DNA of 64,000 nt, taken from Mucilaginibacter saanensis (GTDB lineage: Bacteria > Bacteroidota > Bacteroidia > Sphingobacteriales > Sphingobacteriaceae). Below are positions 7,353 to 15,569 of this stretch, in pieces. The stretch covers positions 65,707 to 129,706 of the forward strand of contig NZ_JACHBZ010000018.1 in NCBI RefSeq assembly GCF_014200575.1, in the 5' to 3' direction. Every line of letters begins with the position of its first letter. Position 1 is the first letter of the stretch. A program made the translations under genes and the position numbers. The notes beneath the pieces were generated by a model. The model searched no databases. It was not told the origin of the DNA and saw only the letters and a list, made by a program, of their open reading frames with translations.

Positions 7353-9905
7353 ATGTATAAATTTCTTTTTGCTATTCTTCTCTCTGTTTTTGGTACCGCA
7401 GCAATGGCCCAGGTTTCCAATATTCCGAGGTCATCACTGACAAAATCGATACCGGCTGATAGTTTAAGTTATCTTAATCCGCGGGATTATATTATTGGGG
7501 GTATTTCTGTAAGTGGCGCAAAATATCTGGATAAGGATATTTTGATACAACTTTCAAAATTAACCAAAGGCGACCGTATCAACCTGCCAGGCGAGCGTAA
7601 CGCCGAAGTATTAAAAACACTTTATTCACAGGGATTGTTTGATGATGTACAATTAAACATTACAAAAATTAACCAGGATACCATTTATCTTGAAATTGCA
7701 GTAAAAGAGCTTCCAAGGCTATCGCGATTGCATATAACCGGTATTCGTAAGGGCGAAATTGAGGATGTGCAGAAGAAACTGACCGACAGGACAAACAAAA
7801 TTGTAAACGAGAATTTATTAAATACTACTGTAGCAATTATTAAAAAGCATTTTAACGAAAAAGGCTTTTATAACACCACTGTAAAAATTACCCAACGCAA
7901 AGATCCGGGAGATGCTAATAGCGTGATACTTGATGTAGCTGTTGATAAAAAGACCAAAGTAAAAATTAACCAGGTTATTTTTGAAGGTAATAAAGCCTTT
8001 AGCTCAGCTAAGCTTAAGAAGTTTTTGAAAAAAACGCGCGAAAAAAAATGGTATAACTTATTTGGCTCTAAAAAATTCAAGCTTGATAAATACGAAGAAG
8101 ATAAGCAAAGCCTGGTTGAATCAATGCAAGGCAAAGGGTATCGTGATGCCGAATTATTAAGCGATTCTGTTTGGCGCAATGATGACAATACCGTTAACGT
8201 AAAGCTTAAAGTTTACGAAGGCCCTAAATATTACTTTGGTGATGTGAAGTGGTCTGGTAATGCCAAATACACCACCGAGCTTTTAAACAGGATACTACAC
8301 GTTAAAAAAGGCGATGTATTTAGCGAGGATGAGTTAAACAAAAGATTAGTTGGGCCAACGCCTAACAATGATGACGTTTCATCACTTTATTTAAATGATG
8401 GTTACTTAACCTACACTGCCGATCCGGTACAGGTTAAAGTATATAATGATACTGTTGATCTGGACATTCGTGTGTATGAAGGGCCGCAGTATACCATTAA
8501 CCGCGTAAGTTTAAAAGGTAACGACGTAACCAACGATAAAGTGGTAATGCGTGAGATTCAAACTAAACCGGGTCAGAAATTCAACAAAGAACTTTTAATC
8601 CGCAGCTCGCGCGAAATTGGCCAGCTTGGTAATTTTGATGAGCAAAAAACAGAACCAAAACCGGTTAACATCAACCCACAGGATGGTACTGTTGACTTAG
8701 TTTATAATGTTGTTGAAAAACCTTCAGATCAAATTGAGCTTTCAGGTGGTTTTGGTGGCGGGCAGCTGGTGGGTACACTGGGGCTTACCTTCAATAACTT
8801 TTCGTTAAGAAACATATTCAACCTTAAAGCTTACAAGCCGCTGCCAAAGGGCGACGGTCAAAAATTAAGCTTAAGAGGCCAGTCAAGCGGAAGAACCTAT
8901 CAGAACTTTTCATTCACCTTCTCTGAACCATGGTTAGGTGGTAAAAAACCTATTTACTTTGCATTATCAGCATATACACAAGGTAGTTCAACCGGGCAGT
9001 ATTATCCAAAAACAAGCCCATACTACAACAACCTGCGTATTAATGGTATTGGTGTAACATTGGGTAAACGCTTAAAATGGCCTGATAACTACTTCCAGTT
9101 AAATTACTCACTGAATTTTGACCACTATAACCTGGATAATTACACCGGTTATCTGTTCACAAATGGTACGTCATTCAACATCAAGTTAACACAGGAATTA
9201 AGCCGTAACTCTATTGATGCGCCTATTTTCCCAACCTCGGGTTCAAATATTAAATTTACTGTACAGGCTACGCCGCCATACTCATTATTTAATAACGTGA
9301 ATTACAAAATTGCTACACCTGAGCAACGCTATCACTTTGTGGAGTATTACAAGTTTAAATATGATGCACAGTGGTTCTCTAAATTGGTTGGTAAGTTTGT
9401 ATTGATGTCGCAGGTAAGGTTTGGTTTCCTGGGTATGTATAACAAAGAGGTAGGTCCTTCACCGTTTGAGCGCTTTAAATTAGGTGGTGACGGTATGCAG
9501 AGCTACCAGTTTTTACAGGGTAGTGAGATCATTGGTTTAAGGGGTTATCAAAACTTCTCTATTGTGCCTGAGGGTTCAACAGAAAATCAAAATACCAACA
9601 CAGGTAGTACCATTTACAATAAATATACACTTGAGCTGCGTCACCCGGTTATTGCAAGCCAGTCGGCAACAATATTCTTGTTAGCCTTTGCTGAAGGTGG
9701 TAACGTTTGGAACGATTTTAGTCAGTTCAATCCGTTTAACGTTAGGCGTTCGGTAGGTGTTGGAGCAAGAATATTTTTACCTATATTTGGATTGCTTGGA
9801 TTAGATTATGGCTATGGATTTGATAAAATACCAGGTGCACCAGATGCAAATAGGGGGCAGTTCCATTTTACAATTTCTCAGAGTTTATCCGGCGGATTTA
9901 ATTAA
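7353..9905 (+). CDS. bamA: Outer-membrane protein assembly factor BamA
   Basis: An 850-residue Omp85 protein: signal peptide at residues 1-20 (ending AMAQ), five POTRA repeats across roughly residues 45-460 (repeats begin around GGISVSGAKYLDK, LHITGIRKGE, NQVIFEGNKAFS, YFGDVKWSGNAKY and INRVSLKGNDVTN), then a C-terminal barrel. The conserved loop-6 motif appears as GLRGYQNF. BamA folds and inserts beta-barrel proteins into the outer membrane. The following two genes encode Skp-like chaperones that deliver its clients, a conserved arrangement. Confidence 0.95.
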   Translation: MYKFLFAILLSVFGTAAMAQVSNIPRSSLTKSIPADSLSYLNPRDYIIGGISVSGAKYLDKDILIQLSKLTKGDRINLPGERNAEVLKTLYSQGLFDDVQLNITKINQDTIYLEIAVKELPRLSRLHITGIRKGEIEDVQKKLTDRTNKIVNENLLNTTVAIIKKHFNEKGFYNTTVKITQRKDPGDANSVILDVAVDKKTKVKINQVIFEGNKAFSSAKLKKFLKKTREKKWYNLFGSKKFKLDKYEEDKQSLVESMQGKGYRDAELLSDSVWRNDDNTVNVKLKVYEGPKYYFGDVKWSGNAKYTTELLNRILHVKKGDVFSEDELNKRLVGPTPNNDDVSSLYLNDGYLTYTADPVQVKVYNDTVDLDIRVYEGPQYTINRVSLKGNDVTNDKVVMREIQTKPGQKFNKELLIRSSREIGQLGNFDEQKTEPKPVNINPQDGTVDLVYNVVEKPSDQIELSGGFGGGQLVGTLGLTFNNFSLRNIFNLKAYKPLPKGDGQKLSLRGQSSGRTYQNFSFTFSEPWLGGKKPIYFALSAYTQGSSTGQYYPKTSPYYNNLRINGIGVTLGKRLKWPDNYFQLNYSLNFDHYNLDNYTGYLFTNGTSFNIKLTQELSRNSIDAPIFPTSGSNIKFTVQATPPYSLFNNVNYKIATPEQRYHFVEYYKFKYDAQWFSKLVGKFVLMSQVRFGFLGMYNKEVGPSPFERFKLGGDGMQSYQFLQGSEIIGLRGYQNFSIVPEGSTENQNTNTGSTIYNKYTLELRHPVIASQSATIFLLAFAEGGNVWNDFSQFNPFNVRRSVGVGARIFLPIFGLLGLDYGYGFDKIPGAPDANRGQFHFTISQSLSGGFN

Positions 9906-9920
9906 TTTGCACAGCGATAT

Positions 9921-10451
9921 ATGAAGAAGATAATTTTAATAGCGTTTTTAACGTTAACAGCATTTACAGGAGCGTATGCACAGCGTTTTGCTTATGTTGA
10001 TTCTGAGTACATATTAAAACACATGCCAGAGTACGCATCGTCGCAAAAACAGCTGGCAGCATTATCTGATCAATGGCAGAAAGAAGTTGACGGTCGCTTT
10101 CAGGAAATTGACCGTTTGTACAAAGCATACCAGGCAGATCAGGTTTTAATGACAGCTGATATGAAAAAACGCCGTGAAGCCGAAATTGTAGATAAGGAAA
10201 AAGCCGCTAAGGATTTTCAACGTCAAAAATTCGGGCCCGATGGCGAGCTTTCACAAAAGAGTAATGCTTTGGTTAAACCAATTCAGGATCGGGTGTCTAA
10301 AGCTGTACAAGCAATTGCCGAAGGTGATAACCTGGACATGATTTTTGATAAAAACAGCGAAGTAATGATGCTGTATGCAAATCCGCGCTATGATAAAAGT
10401 GCCGATGTAATAACCAAGTTAGGGCTTAAACCCGGAGTATTTGCTAAATAA
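9921..10451 (+). CDS. OmpH/Skp-family periplasmic chaperone (first copy)
   Basis: A 176-residue protein with a signal peptide (1-20, ending GAYAQ), then FAYVDSEYILKHMPEYASSQ, the standard start of OmpH/Skp mature proteins, and a charged helical coiled-coil middle (residues 40-130). Skp trimers carry unfolded outer-membrane proteins to BamA. It begins 15 bases after bamA and is followed 48 bases later by a paralogue, so the three are likely one transcript. Confidence 0.9.
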   Translation: MKKIILIAFLTLTAFTGAYAQRFAYVDSEYILKHMPEYASSQKQLAALSDQWQKEVDGRFQEIDRLYKAYQADQVLMTADMKKRREAEIVDKEKAAKDFQRQKFGPDGELSQKSNALVKPIQDRVSKAVQAIAEGDNLDMIFDKNSEVMMLYANPRYDKSADVITKLGLKPGVFAK

Positions 10452-10499
10452 ATTTTTGAATATATAAACAGAACTATTATTAAACACAGGACAAGAAAA

Positions 10500-11012
10500 A
10501 TGAAAAAACTATTTAAAGTTGCTTTAGTTGCAGTAGGAATGTTATTTGCGGGCAACTTTGCCAATGCGCAAACCAAGATTGGCCATATTAATTTTAACCA
10601 ACTGATTGACATGATGCCGGAAACTAAGACTGTAACAACTCAGATGCAGGCTTACCAAAAAACCTTCATCGATCAGCTTACTACCATGAACAATGAGTAT
10701 ACTGCAAAAGGTCAGGAGTTTCAAAAAAACAACGCTACCATGACTGATGCTATCCGTACTGCAAAAGGTAACGAGTTACAGGACATGCAAAAACGTATGT
10801 CTGACTATCAGAACAATGCACAACAACAAGTTGATGCTAAAAGACAAGAATTAGGTAAACCACTTATTGATAAAGCTACTGCCGCTGTAAACGCTGTTGC
10901 TAAAGAAAAAGGTTACGCTTATGTATTAGATTCATCTCAGGTGAGCTTATTGGTATCTCCTGATGCTGATGACCTGATGACTTCTGTAAAAACAAAACTT
11001 GGATTAAAATAA
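10500..11012 (+). CDS. OmpH/Skp-family periplasmic chaperone (second copy)
   Basis: A 170-residue paralogue of the preceding gene, with signal peptide 1-24 (ending ANAQ), IGHINFNQLIDMMPETKTVT at the mature start, and a long Gln/Lys-rich coiled coil. It is more basic and Gln-rich than the first copy, so the two may form different trimers. A strong terminator follows its stop. Confidence 0.9.
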   Translation: MKKLFKVALVAVGMLFAGNFANAQTKIGHINFNQLIDMMPETKTVTTQMQAYQKTFIDQLTTMNNEYTAKGQEFQKNNATMTDAIRTAKGNELQDMQKRMSDYQNNAQQQVDAKRQELGKPLIDKATAAVNAVAKEKGYAYVLDSSQVSLLVSPDADDLMTSVKTKLGLK

Positions 11013-11034
11013 AAATCAGTTATTAGTCATTTAT

Positions 11035-11069
11035 AAAAAAGCGTCCTGTATATACGGGACGCTTTTTTT
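11035..11069 (+). terminator. Rho-independent terminator after the skp pair
   Basis: AAAAAAGCGTCC pairs with GGACGCTTTTTT; the inner bases (TGTATATACG) can extend the stem. A run of seven T follows. It separates the bamA-skp-skp transcript from murI. Confidence 0.9.
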
Positions 11070-11076
11070 ATTTTTG
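11069..11076 (+). promoter_or_regulatory. -7 box TATTTTTG of murI
   Basis: A perfect TAnnTTTG box whose last base is 5 bases before the murI ATG at 11082. Its T-run is shared with the terminator of the previous operon. The spacing predicts a leaderless or nearly leaderless murI mRNA. Confidence 0.5.
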
Positions 11077-11081
11077 TGTAT

Positions 11082-11924
11082 ATGCATCATCAACCCATAG
11101 GTATTTTTGATTCGGGCTTTGGCGGCCTCACTGTTTTCAAATCCATTGTGGAACAGTTGCCGGGATACGATTATATTTATATGGGCGACAATGCCCGTGC
11201 TCCATATGGTAATCGTTCATTTAATACCATACATCAATATACCTGGGAGTGCGTACAATGGCTTTTTGAGCAAGGATGCCCATTGGTTATATTGGCTTGT
11301 AATACAGCATCGGCCAAAGCGCTGCGTACCATTCAGCAGCATGATCTTAAAAATAATGACCCGGCTAAAAGAGTTTTAGGCGTAATAAGGCCAACTGCCG
11401 AAGTGATTGGCAATTTTACCAGCACCAAAGAAATAGGCGTGTTGGGTACCACTGGAACAGTGCAATCGGGCTCATATCTTTTGGAGATACAGAACTTTTT
11501 TCCGGATATTAAAGTTTATCAGCAAGCCTGTCCGTTATGGGTGCCGCTTATTGAAAATGGGGAGTACGACCAACCTGGTGCCGACTATTTTGTAAAGCTA
11601 TACCTGGATCAGATCATGGCCAAGTCGGCGCAGATAGATACCATCTTATTGGCTTGCACCCATTATCCATTAATTCAGCAAAAGATAGAAGCCAATTTGC
11701 CTGCACACGTAAAAGTTGTTTCGCAGGGAGATATTGTGGCTAAGAGCCTGGTTGATTACTTGCAGCGCCATCCCGAAATGGAAACGCGGCTGAGTAAGAA
11801 CGGCGTTAATGAATTTTATACCACAACCGATGACACGGCCGATTTTGATCATCATGCTTCGTTATTCTTTTCGGCTCCGGTAAAGTCAACCTTTATATCA
11901 GCCAATGATCTGGTAAAGTGCTGA
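11082..11924 (+). CDS. murI: Glutamate racemase
   Basis: Interconverts L- and D-glutamate for peptidoglycan, in the cytoplasm. From ATG 11082 the protein has 280 residues, with GIFDSGFGGLTV at 7-18 (Asp10), the first catalytic cysteine Cys73 in LACNTASA, and the second, Cys192, in LACTHYPL. A GTG at 11076 in frame would add two residues, but it overlaps the -7 promoter box, so the ATG is chosen. Confidence 0.95.
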   Translation: MHHQPIGIFDSGFGGLTVFKSIVEQLPGYDYIYMGDNARAPYGNRSFNTIHQYTWECVQWLFEQGCPLVILACNTASAKALRTIQQHDLKNNDPAKRVLGVIRPTAEVIGNFTSTKEIGVLGTTGTVQSGSYLLEIQNFFPDIKVYQQACPLWVPLIENGEYDQPGADYFVKLYLDQIMAKSAQIDTILLACTHYPLIQQKIEANLPAHVKVVSQGDIVAKSLVDYLQRHPEMETRLSKNGVNEFYTTTDDTADFDHHASLFFSAPVKSTFISANDLVKC

Positions 11925-11950
11925 ACTGTCTGAACCGCAATTTAGGATGA

Positions 11951-12043
11951 ATGGATTTTCACGATCTGAATAAATTAGACGATAGTAATCCCGATATTCC
12001 CGAAAATGTGTTCAGTGCTGGCTCATACAAAAGTGATAGCTAA
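11951..12043 (+). CDS. Possible 30-residue protein between murI and nuoH
   Basis: An ATG at 11951, preceded by AGGATGA, opens a 30-codon frame encoding an acidic peptide beginning MDFHDLNKLDD and ending in AGSYKSDS. It has no signal peptide or membrane segment and I recognise no family. It could be a real small protein or a chance frame in the 208-base spacer. Confidence 0.2.
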   Translation: MDFHDLNKLDDSNPDIPENVFSAGSYKSDS

Positions 12044-12104
12044 AACACCCAACTTAGCCTATCAACTTAATATAACTTATCATCTAAAATATTGTAACAT
12101 TTAT

Positions 12105-12112
12105 TAAGTTTG
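12105..12112 (+). promoter_or_regulatory. -7 box TAAGTTTG of the nuoH-N operon
   Basis: A perfect TAnnTTTG box 20 bases before the TTG start of nuoH. It suggests that transcription of this partial nuo cluster begins here, not far upstream. Confidence 0.45.
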
Positions 12113-12132
12113 CAGTTAAAGCAAACGAGCCC

Positions 12133-13203
12133 TTGAATTTTTATCTTACATATTTTATTGTAGCCATAGGGTTGTTTAGTTTTGCGGCCTTTTTTGCGTT
12201 GTTTGGCGTATATGCAGAGCGTAAGATTTCGGCATTTATACAAGACAGACTTGGGCCAACAGAAACCGGAAAGTTTGGCTCGCTCCAAACGCTGGCTGAT
12301 ATATTAAAAATGATCCAGAAGGAGTTGATCATTCCGGCGGCAGCCGATAAATGGTTATTTATGCTGGCCCCTGCCGTGATTTTCATAGCTGTTTATATGG
12401 GCTTTGCCGCATTGCCCTGGGCTCCGGACCTTATCCCATCAAAAATAAACCTGGGTGTATATTACATTTTTGCCATTATCTCTATTGAAACCCTGGGCAT
12501 CCTGATGGCCGGCTGGGGATCAAATAATAAATATTCCATTTTAGGAGCTATGCGCTCCGCAGCCCAGATCATTTCGTATGAAATACCTGCCGGTTTTGCC
12601 ATTATTTCGGTGGTGATGATAGCGCAAACACTCAACTTGCAGGAGGTAGCTACGCAGCAAGGTATCCTGGCTACCGAAAAGATAAAATTTGCAGGCTTTT
12701 GGGATGTATCAGCCATGGGTGGTTTTCTTAGCTGGAACATTTTTCGTGCGCCGCATCTCATCGTCGCTTTTGTGATATATTTTATAGCCTCGCTAGCCGA
12801 GAGTAACCGTGCCCCTTTTGATATTCCCGAGGCAGAATCAGAACTGGTGGCTGGTTTTCATACCGAATTTACGGGCATCAGGTTTGCGTTGGTATTTTTG
12901 GCCGAGTATTCCATGATGTTCCTGGTATCAATGATTGCGGTGATCTTATTTTTAGGCGCCTGGAACACGCCGTTGCCCAATATAGGCTCAGTACGTTTAG
13001 CTGCCTGGACAACTGGCATGGCCTGGGGTATTTTATGGGTAACGCTTAAAACGCTGGCATTGGTTGCCGTACAAATGTGGATCAGGTGGACATTGCCCCG
13101 TTTCAGGGTTGATCAATTGATGAATCTTTGCTGGAAAGTATTAACCCCGCTGGCTTTTGCCTGTATGCTGATATCTGGCGTATGGCGGCTGTGGCTGATG
13201 TAA
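12133..13203 (+). CDS. nuoH: NADH-quinone oxidoreductase subunit H
   Basis: The 356-residue, eight-helix subunit that forms the quinone chamber of complex I together with the peripheral arm. Recognisable segments are ERKISAFIQDRLGPTETGKF near residue 30, SAAQIISYEIPAGFAI, and the acidic loop ESNRAPFDIPEAESELVAGF, a family signature. TTG at 12133 is the only start that keeps the N-terminal helix. It is the first nuo gene here; nuoA-G are not upstream. Confidence 0.95.
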   Translation: MNFYLTYFIVAIGLFSFAAFFALFGVYAERKISAFIQDRLGPTETGKFGSLQTLADILKMIQKELIIPAAADKWLFMLAPAVIFIAVYMGFAALPWAPDLIPSKINLGVYYIFAIISIETLGILMAGWGSNNKYSILGAMRSAAQIISYEIPAGFAIISVVMIAQTLNLQEVATQQGILATEKIKFAGFWDVSAMGGFLSWNIFRAPHLIVAFVIYFIASLAESNRAPFDIPEAESELVAGFHTEFTGIRFALVFLAEYSMMFLVSMIAVILFLGAWNTPLPNIGSVRLAAWTTGMAWGILWVTLKTLALVAVQMWIRWTLPRFRVDQLMNLCWKVLTPLAFACMLISGVWRLWLM

Positions 13204-13387
13204 TATTTTGTGACAAAGGACAGAGGGACAAATGATAGAACTAAGAGATAAGAATCAAGACAAATAAAACAACGAAAGATAGTATCAGGAGATAAAAAAC
13301 AAAAGGAATCAAGAAAATCCGATAATCGGAAAAATCAAATTCAAAAAAAATCAGCGAAATCAACGTAATCAAGCAAATCAACGGTCA
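13204..13387 (+). repeat. Purine-rich intergenic spacer with AATCA-type repeats
   Basis: The 184 bases between nuoH and nuoI are almost free of C/T runs and are built from imperfect words such as AAGAATCAAGA, AAAATCAAATTC, AAATCAGCGAAATCAACG and TAATCAAGCAAATCAACGG. I recall similar text in intergenic regions of other Sphingobacteriaceae. No coding frame is visible. It is odd within an operon whose other nuo junctions overlap. Confidence 0.5.
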
Positions 13388-13975
13388 ATGATAAAAAGAG
13401 TAATTAACGGTTTTACTACGGCATGGAAAGGGCTAACCCTTACCATGAAACATCTTTTTGCGTCAAATGCAGACAGGAAGATCATCACCGTAAGTGACAG
13501 TAATTACTTTAAACAACTGGAAGGTACCAATACCATACAGTATCCCAAACAGCAACTGCCCGTGCCTGAAGTGGGCCGCTACCAGCTGGATGTAGAAATG
13601 GACGATTGCATAGTATGCGATCTGTGTGCCAAGGTATGCCCGGTTAACTGTATCGACATTGAGGCGATTAAAGCTACCGAGGCTATTGGACAAACATCAG
13701 ATGGTACCACTAAACGTTTGTATGCCGCTAAATTTGATATTGATATGGCCAAATGTATGTATTGCGGTTTGTGTACCATTGTGTGCCCTACTGAGTGCAT
13801 TACCATGACCAATCAGTATGATAAAACGGTGTTTCAGCTAAGTGATCTTACCTACCAGTTTTCGGACATGTCGCCGGAGCTTGCTGCCGAAAAGCGCGCT
13901 TTGTTTGATCAGCAACAGGCCGAAAAGCAGGCGACCAAACTGGCCGCCATGCAAAAAAAGGAGGGTGGGGCATGA
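13388..13975 (+). CDS. nuoI: NADH-quinone oxidoreductase subunit I
   Basis: A 195-residue 2x[4Fe-4S] ferredoxin subunit that passes electrons towards cluster N2. Both CxxCxxCxxxCP motifs are intact: Cys74, 77, 80, 84 (with Cys88) and Cys123, 126, 129, 133 (with Cys137). The N-terminal amphipathic helix is MIKRVINGFTTAWKGLTLTM. A charged C-terminal tail (AEKRALFDQQQAEKQATKL) extends beyond the cluster domain. Its stop overlaps the nuoJ start (ATGA). Confidence 0.95.
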   Translation: MIKRVINGFTTAWKGLTLTMKHLFASNADRKIITVSDSNYFKQLEGTNTIQYPKQQLPVPEVGRYQLDVEMDDCIVCDLCAKVCPVNCIDIEAIKATEAIGQTSDGTTKRLYAAKFDIDMAKCMYCGLCTIVCPTECITMTNQYDKTVFQLSDLTYQFSDMSPELAAEKRALFDQQQAEKQATKLAAMQKKEGGA

Positions 13976-14520
13976 GTTTAGTCCGCATACTGTTTTATTT
14001 TCTGAGTTTTATTGCCATTGCATCAGCTTTATATGCGGCTGCAAGTAAAAATCTGGTGCGCAGTATTTTTGTGTTTTTTGTAACCCTGTTTGCATTGGCG
14101 GGTCTGTATGTGTTGGCCCTGGCCGATTTTGTGGCCGTAACGCAGGTGGTGATCTACGTTGGCGGCATACTGGTGCTTATTCTGTTTGCCTTTATGCTGT
14201 CGGGAAAGGAAACGTTGAACGTAATACAACAGCCAAATAGCAAGCTTTTTAGTGTTAAAAAGCTGCCCGCCATATTACTCGCATCCCTGTTTTTTATTGT
14301 GTTGCTGAATGTAGTGTTAAAGGCAGATGTGGATAACCTTTCGTGGGTAAAGGATTCCGTCAACCTAAAAAATGAAATTACGCCGAATGCCATAATGATT
14401 GATAACATTGGCGTTAATTTAATGACCCGCTACCTATTGCCTTTTGAGGCCATATCCATTTTGCTGCTCATGGCTTTGGTAGGTGCAGCGCATCTTTCAC
14501 GTAAGCAGGTAAAGGCATGA
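13972..14520 (+). CDS. nuoJ: NADH-quinone oxidoreductase subunit J
   Basis: A 182-residue five-helix membrane subunit of complex I. The conserved third-helix region reads VTQVVIYVGGILVLILFAFM. The ATG overlaps the nuoI stop and its own TGA overlaps the nuoK ATG, both as ATGA, indicating translational coupling. Confidence 0.95.
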   Translation: MSLVRILFYFLSFIAIASALYAAASKNLVRSIFVFFVTLFALAGLYVLALADFVAVTQVVIYVGGILVLILFAFMLSGKETLNVIQQPNSKLFSVKKLPAILLASLFFIVLLNVVLKADVDNLSWVKDSVNLKNEITPNAIMIDNIGVNLMTRYLLPFEAISILLLMALVGAAHLSRKQVKA

Positions 14521-14822
14521 TCACACTAACTGATTTTATGGTGGTAAGTGCCATGTTGTTTTGTATAGGATTGTACATGATCGTATCCAAACACAACGCT
14601 ATACAAATATTGATAGGTATTGAATTGATATTGAATGCGGCCATTTTAAACCTGGTAGCTTTTGGTAAATATGATAAAGTAAACAACAGCGGACAGATCT
14701 TCGCCCTGTTTGCTATTGTGCTAGCAGCTGCCACAACAGCGGTAGCATTGGCTATAGTATTAAACGTTTATCGCCGATACAAAACCATTGATCCGGATAA
14801 GCTCACTAATTTGAAGGATTGA
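14517..14822 (+). CDS. nuoK: NADH-quinone oxidoreductase subunit K
   Basis: The 101-residue three-helix, MrpC-like subunit. The characteristic IQILIGIELILNAAILNLVA carries the conserved membrane glutamate used in proton translocation, and the second conserved stretch is FALFAIVLAAATTAVALAIV. Length is standard. Its TGA overlaps the start of the next, non-nuo gene. Confidence 0.95.
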   Translation: MITLTDFMVVSAMLFCIGLYMIVSKHNAIQILIGIELILNAAILNLVAFGKYDKVNNSGQIFALFAIVLAAATTAVALAIVLNVYRRYKTIDPDKLTNLKD

Positions 14823-15568
14823 TGATGAGAAGTTTGCTGATGATATTTTATTTTTTTTGTGCCGAACCTCCGTTTTTGAATACGGTTTTTGCCCAGAAGA
14901 TGGATTCAGTCAAAAACACATCTGTTGGAAAAAATTATTCTTTGATAGGAGCAAAAGGTAGACGTTTGGTCGTAATAGATGGTATAATTTATAAAAAAGC
15001 ATATAAGCAGTTTGATATAAATGATATTTTGGATTTTGCACTTATAAACCCTCCTGGCTCGGTAAATATTTATAGGCCGCAGGCTGCGGATGGGGCGATA
15101 TTGATAACTTCAAAGGTTAGGAAAGAGCCCGATGCTACATCGATAAAATCCGATAGTGTAATTTATATTCTGAATGGCGATTTGTCAAATAAAAGGGAAA
15201 TAAGTGCTTTAGACGTAAATGATGTTTTAAGCATTAACATATTGAAGTACGATGAAAAATCCGTTTCTGAAGAATCAAGGGATAAACATATTTTAATAGC
15301 TACAAGTAAGTCCTTTGCTATTAAAAGTTACCAGAAAAAGATAAGTTCATTTTTAAAAGAATACAAAGCCTATCTGAAGGTTCATGACGATAATGACAAT
15401 AAATTGCTTTTTGTGATAAATGGTAATAAATATCCAACGTCGACAGACGACAGGATCAAAAAGTTATATGAAATATTTGCCGATGATATCGCATTTTCGA
15501 GCTTTTACTTATACTATGTCACTGGATCTGGTCCCATACCTTCATCGGTAGAAATAAAAACTAAATAA
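14822..15568 (+). CDS. Exported protein with TonB-plug-like repeats, inserted between nuoK and nuoL
   Basis: A 248-residue protein (ATG 14822 in TGATG overlap with the nuoK stop) with a signal-like N-terminus ending near VFAQ. It is not a complex I subunit. Three segments share a layout of a hydrophobic strand ending in I-D/N-G and a closing strand ending in T(S)K: about residues 47-98 (VVIDGIIY to DGAILITSK), 113-163 (VIYILNGD to HILIATSK) and 196-248 (LFVINGNK to VEIKTK). The first closely resembles the plug of SusC/RagA TonB-dependent receptors. No barrel follows. The gene looks richer in A+T than its neighbours by eye, suggesting later insertion. Function unknown. Confidence 0.75.
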   Translation: MMRSLLMIFYFFCAEPPFLNTVFAQKMDSVKNTSVGKNYSLIGAKGRRLVVIDGIIYKKAYKQFDINDILDFALINPPGSVNIYRPQAADGAILITSKVRKEPDATSIKSDSVIYILNGDLSNKREISALDVNDVLSINILKYDEKSVSEESRDKHILIATSKSFAIKSYQKKISSFLKEYKAYLKVHDDNDNKLLFVINGNKYPTSTDDRIKKLYEIFADDIAFSSFYLYYVTGSGPIPSSVEIKTK

Positions 15569-15569
15569 A

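Noticed and set aside
11076..11081. GTG start for murI
   Set aside because: It overlaps the -7 promoter box TATTTTTG; ATG 11082 fits the family start.
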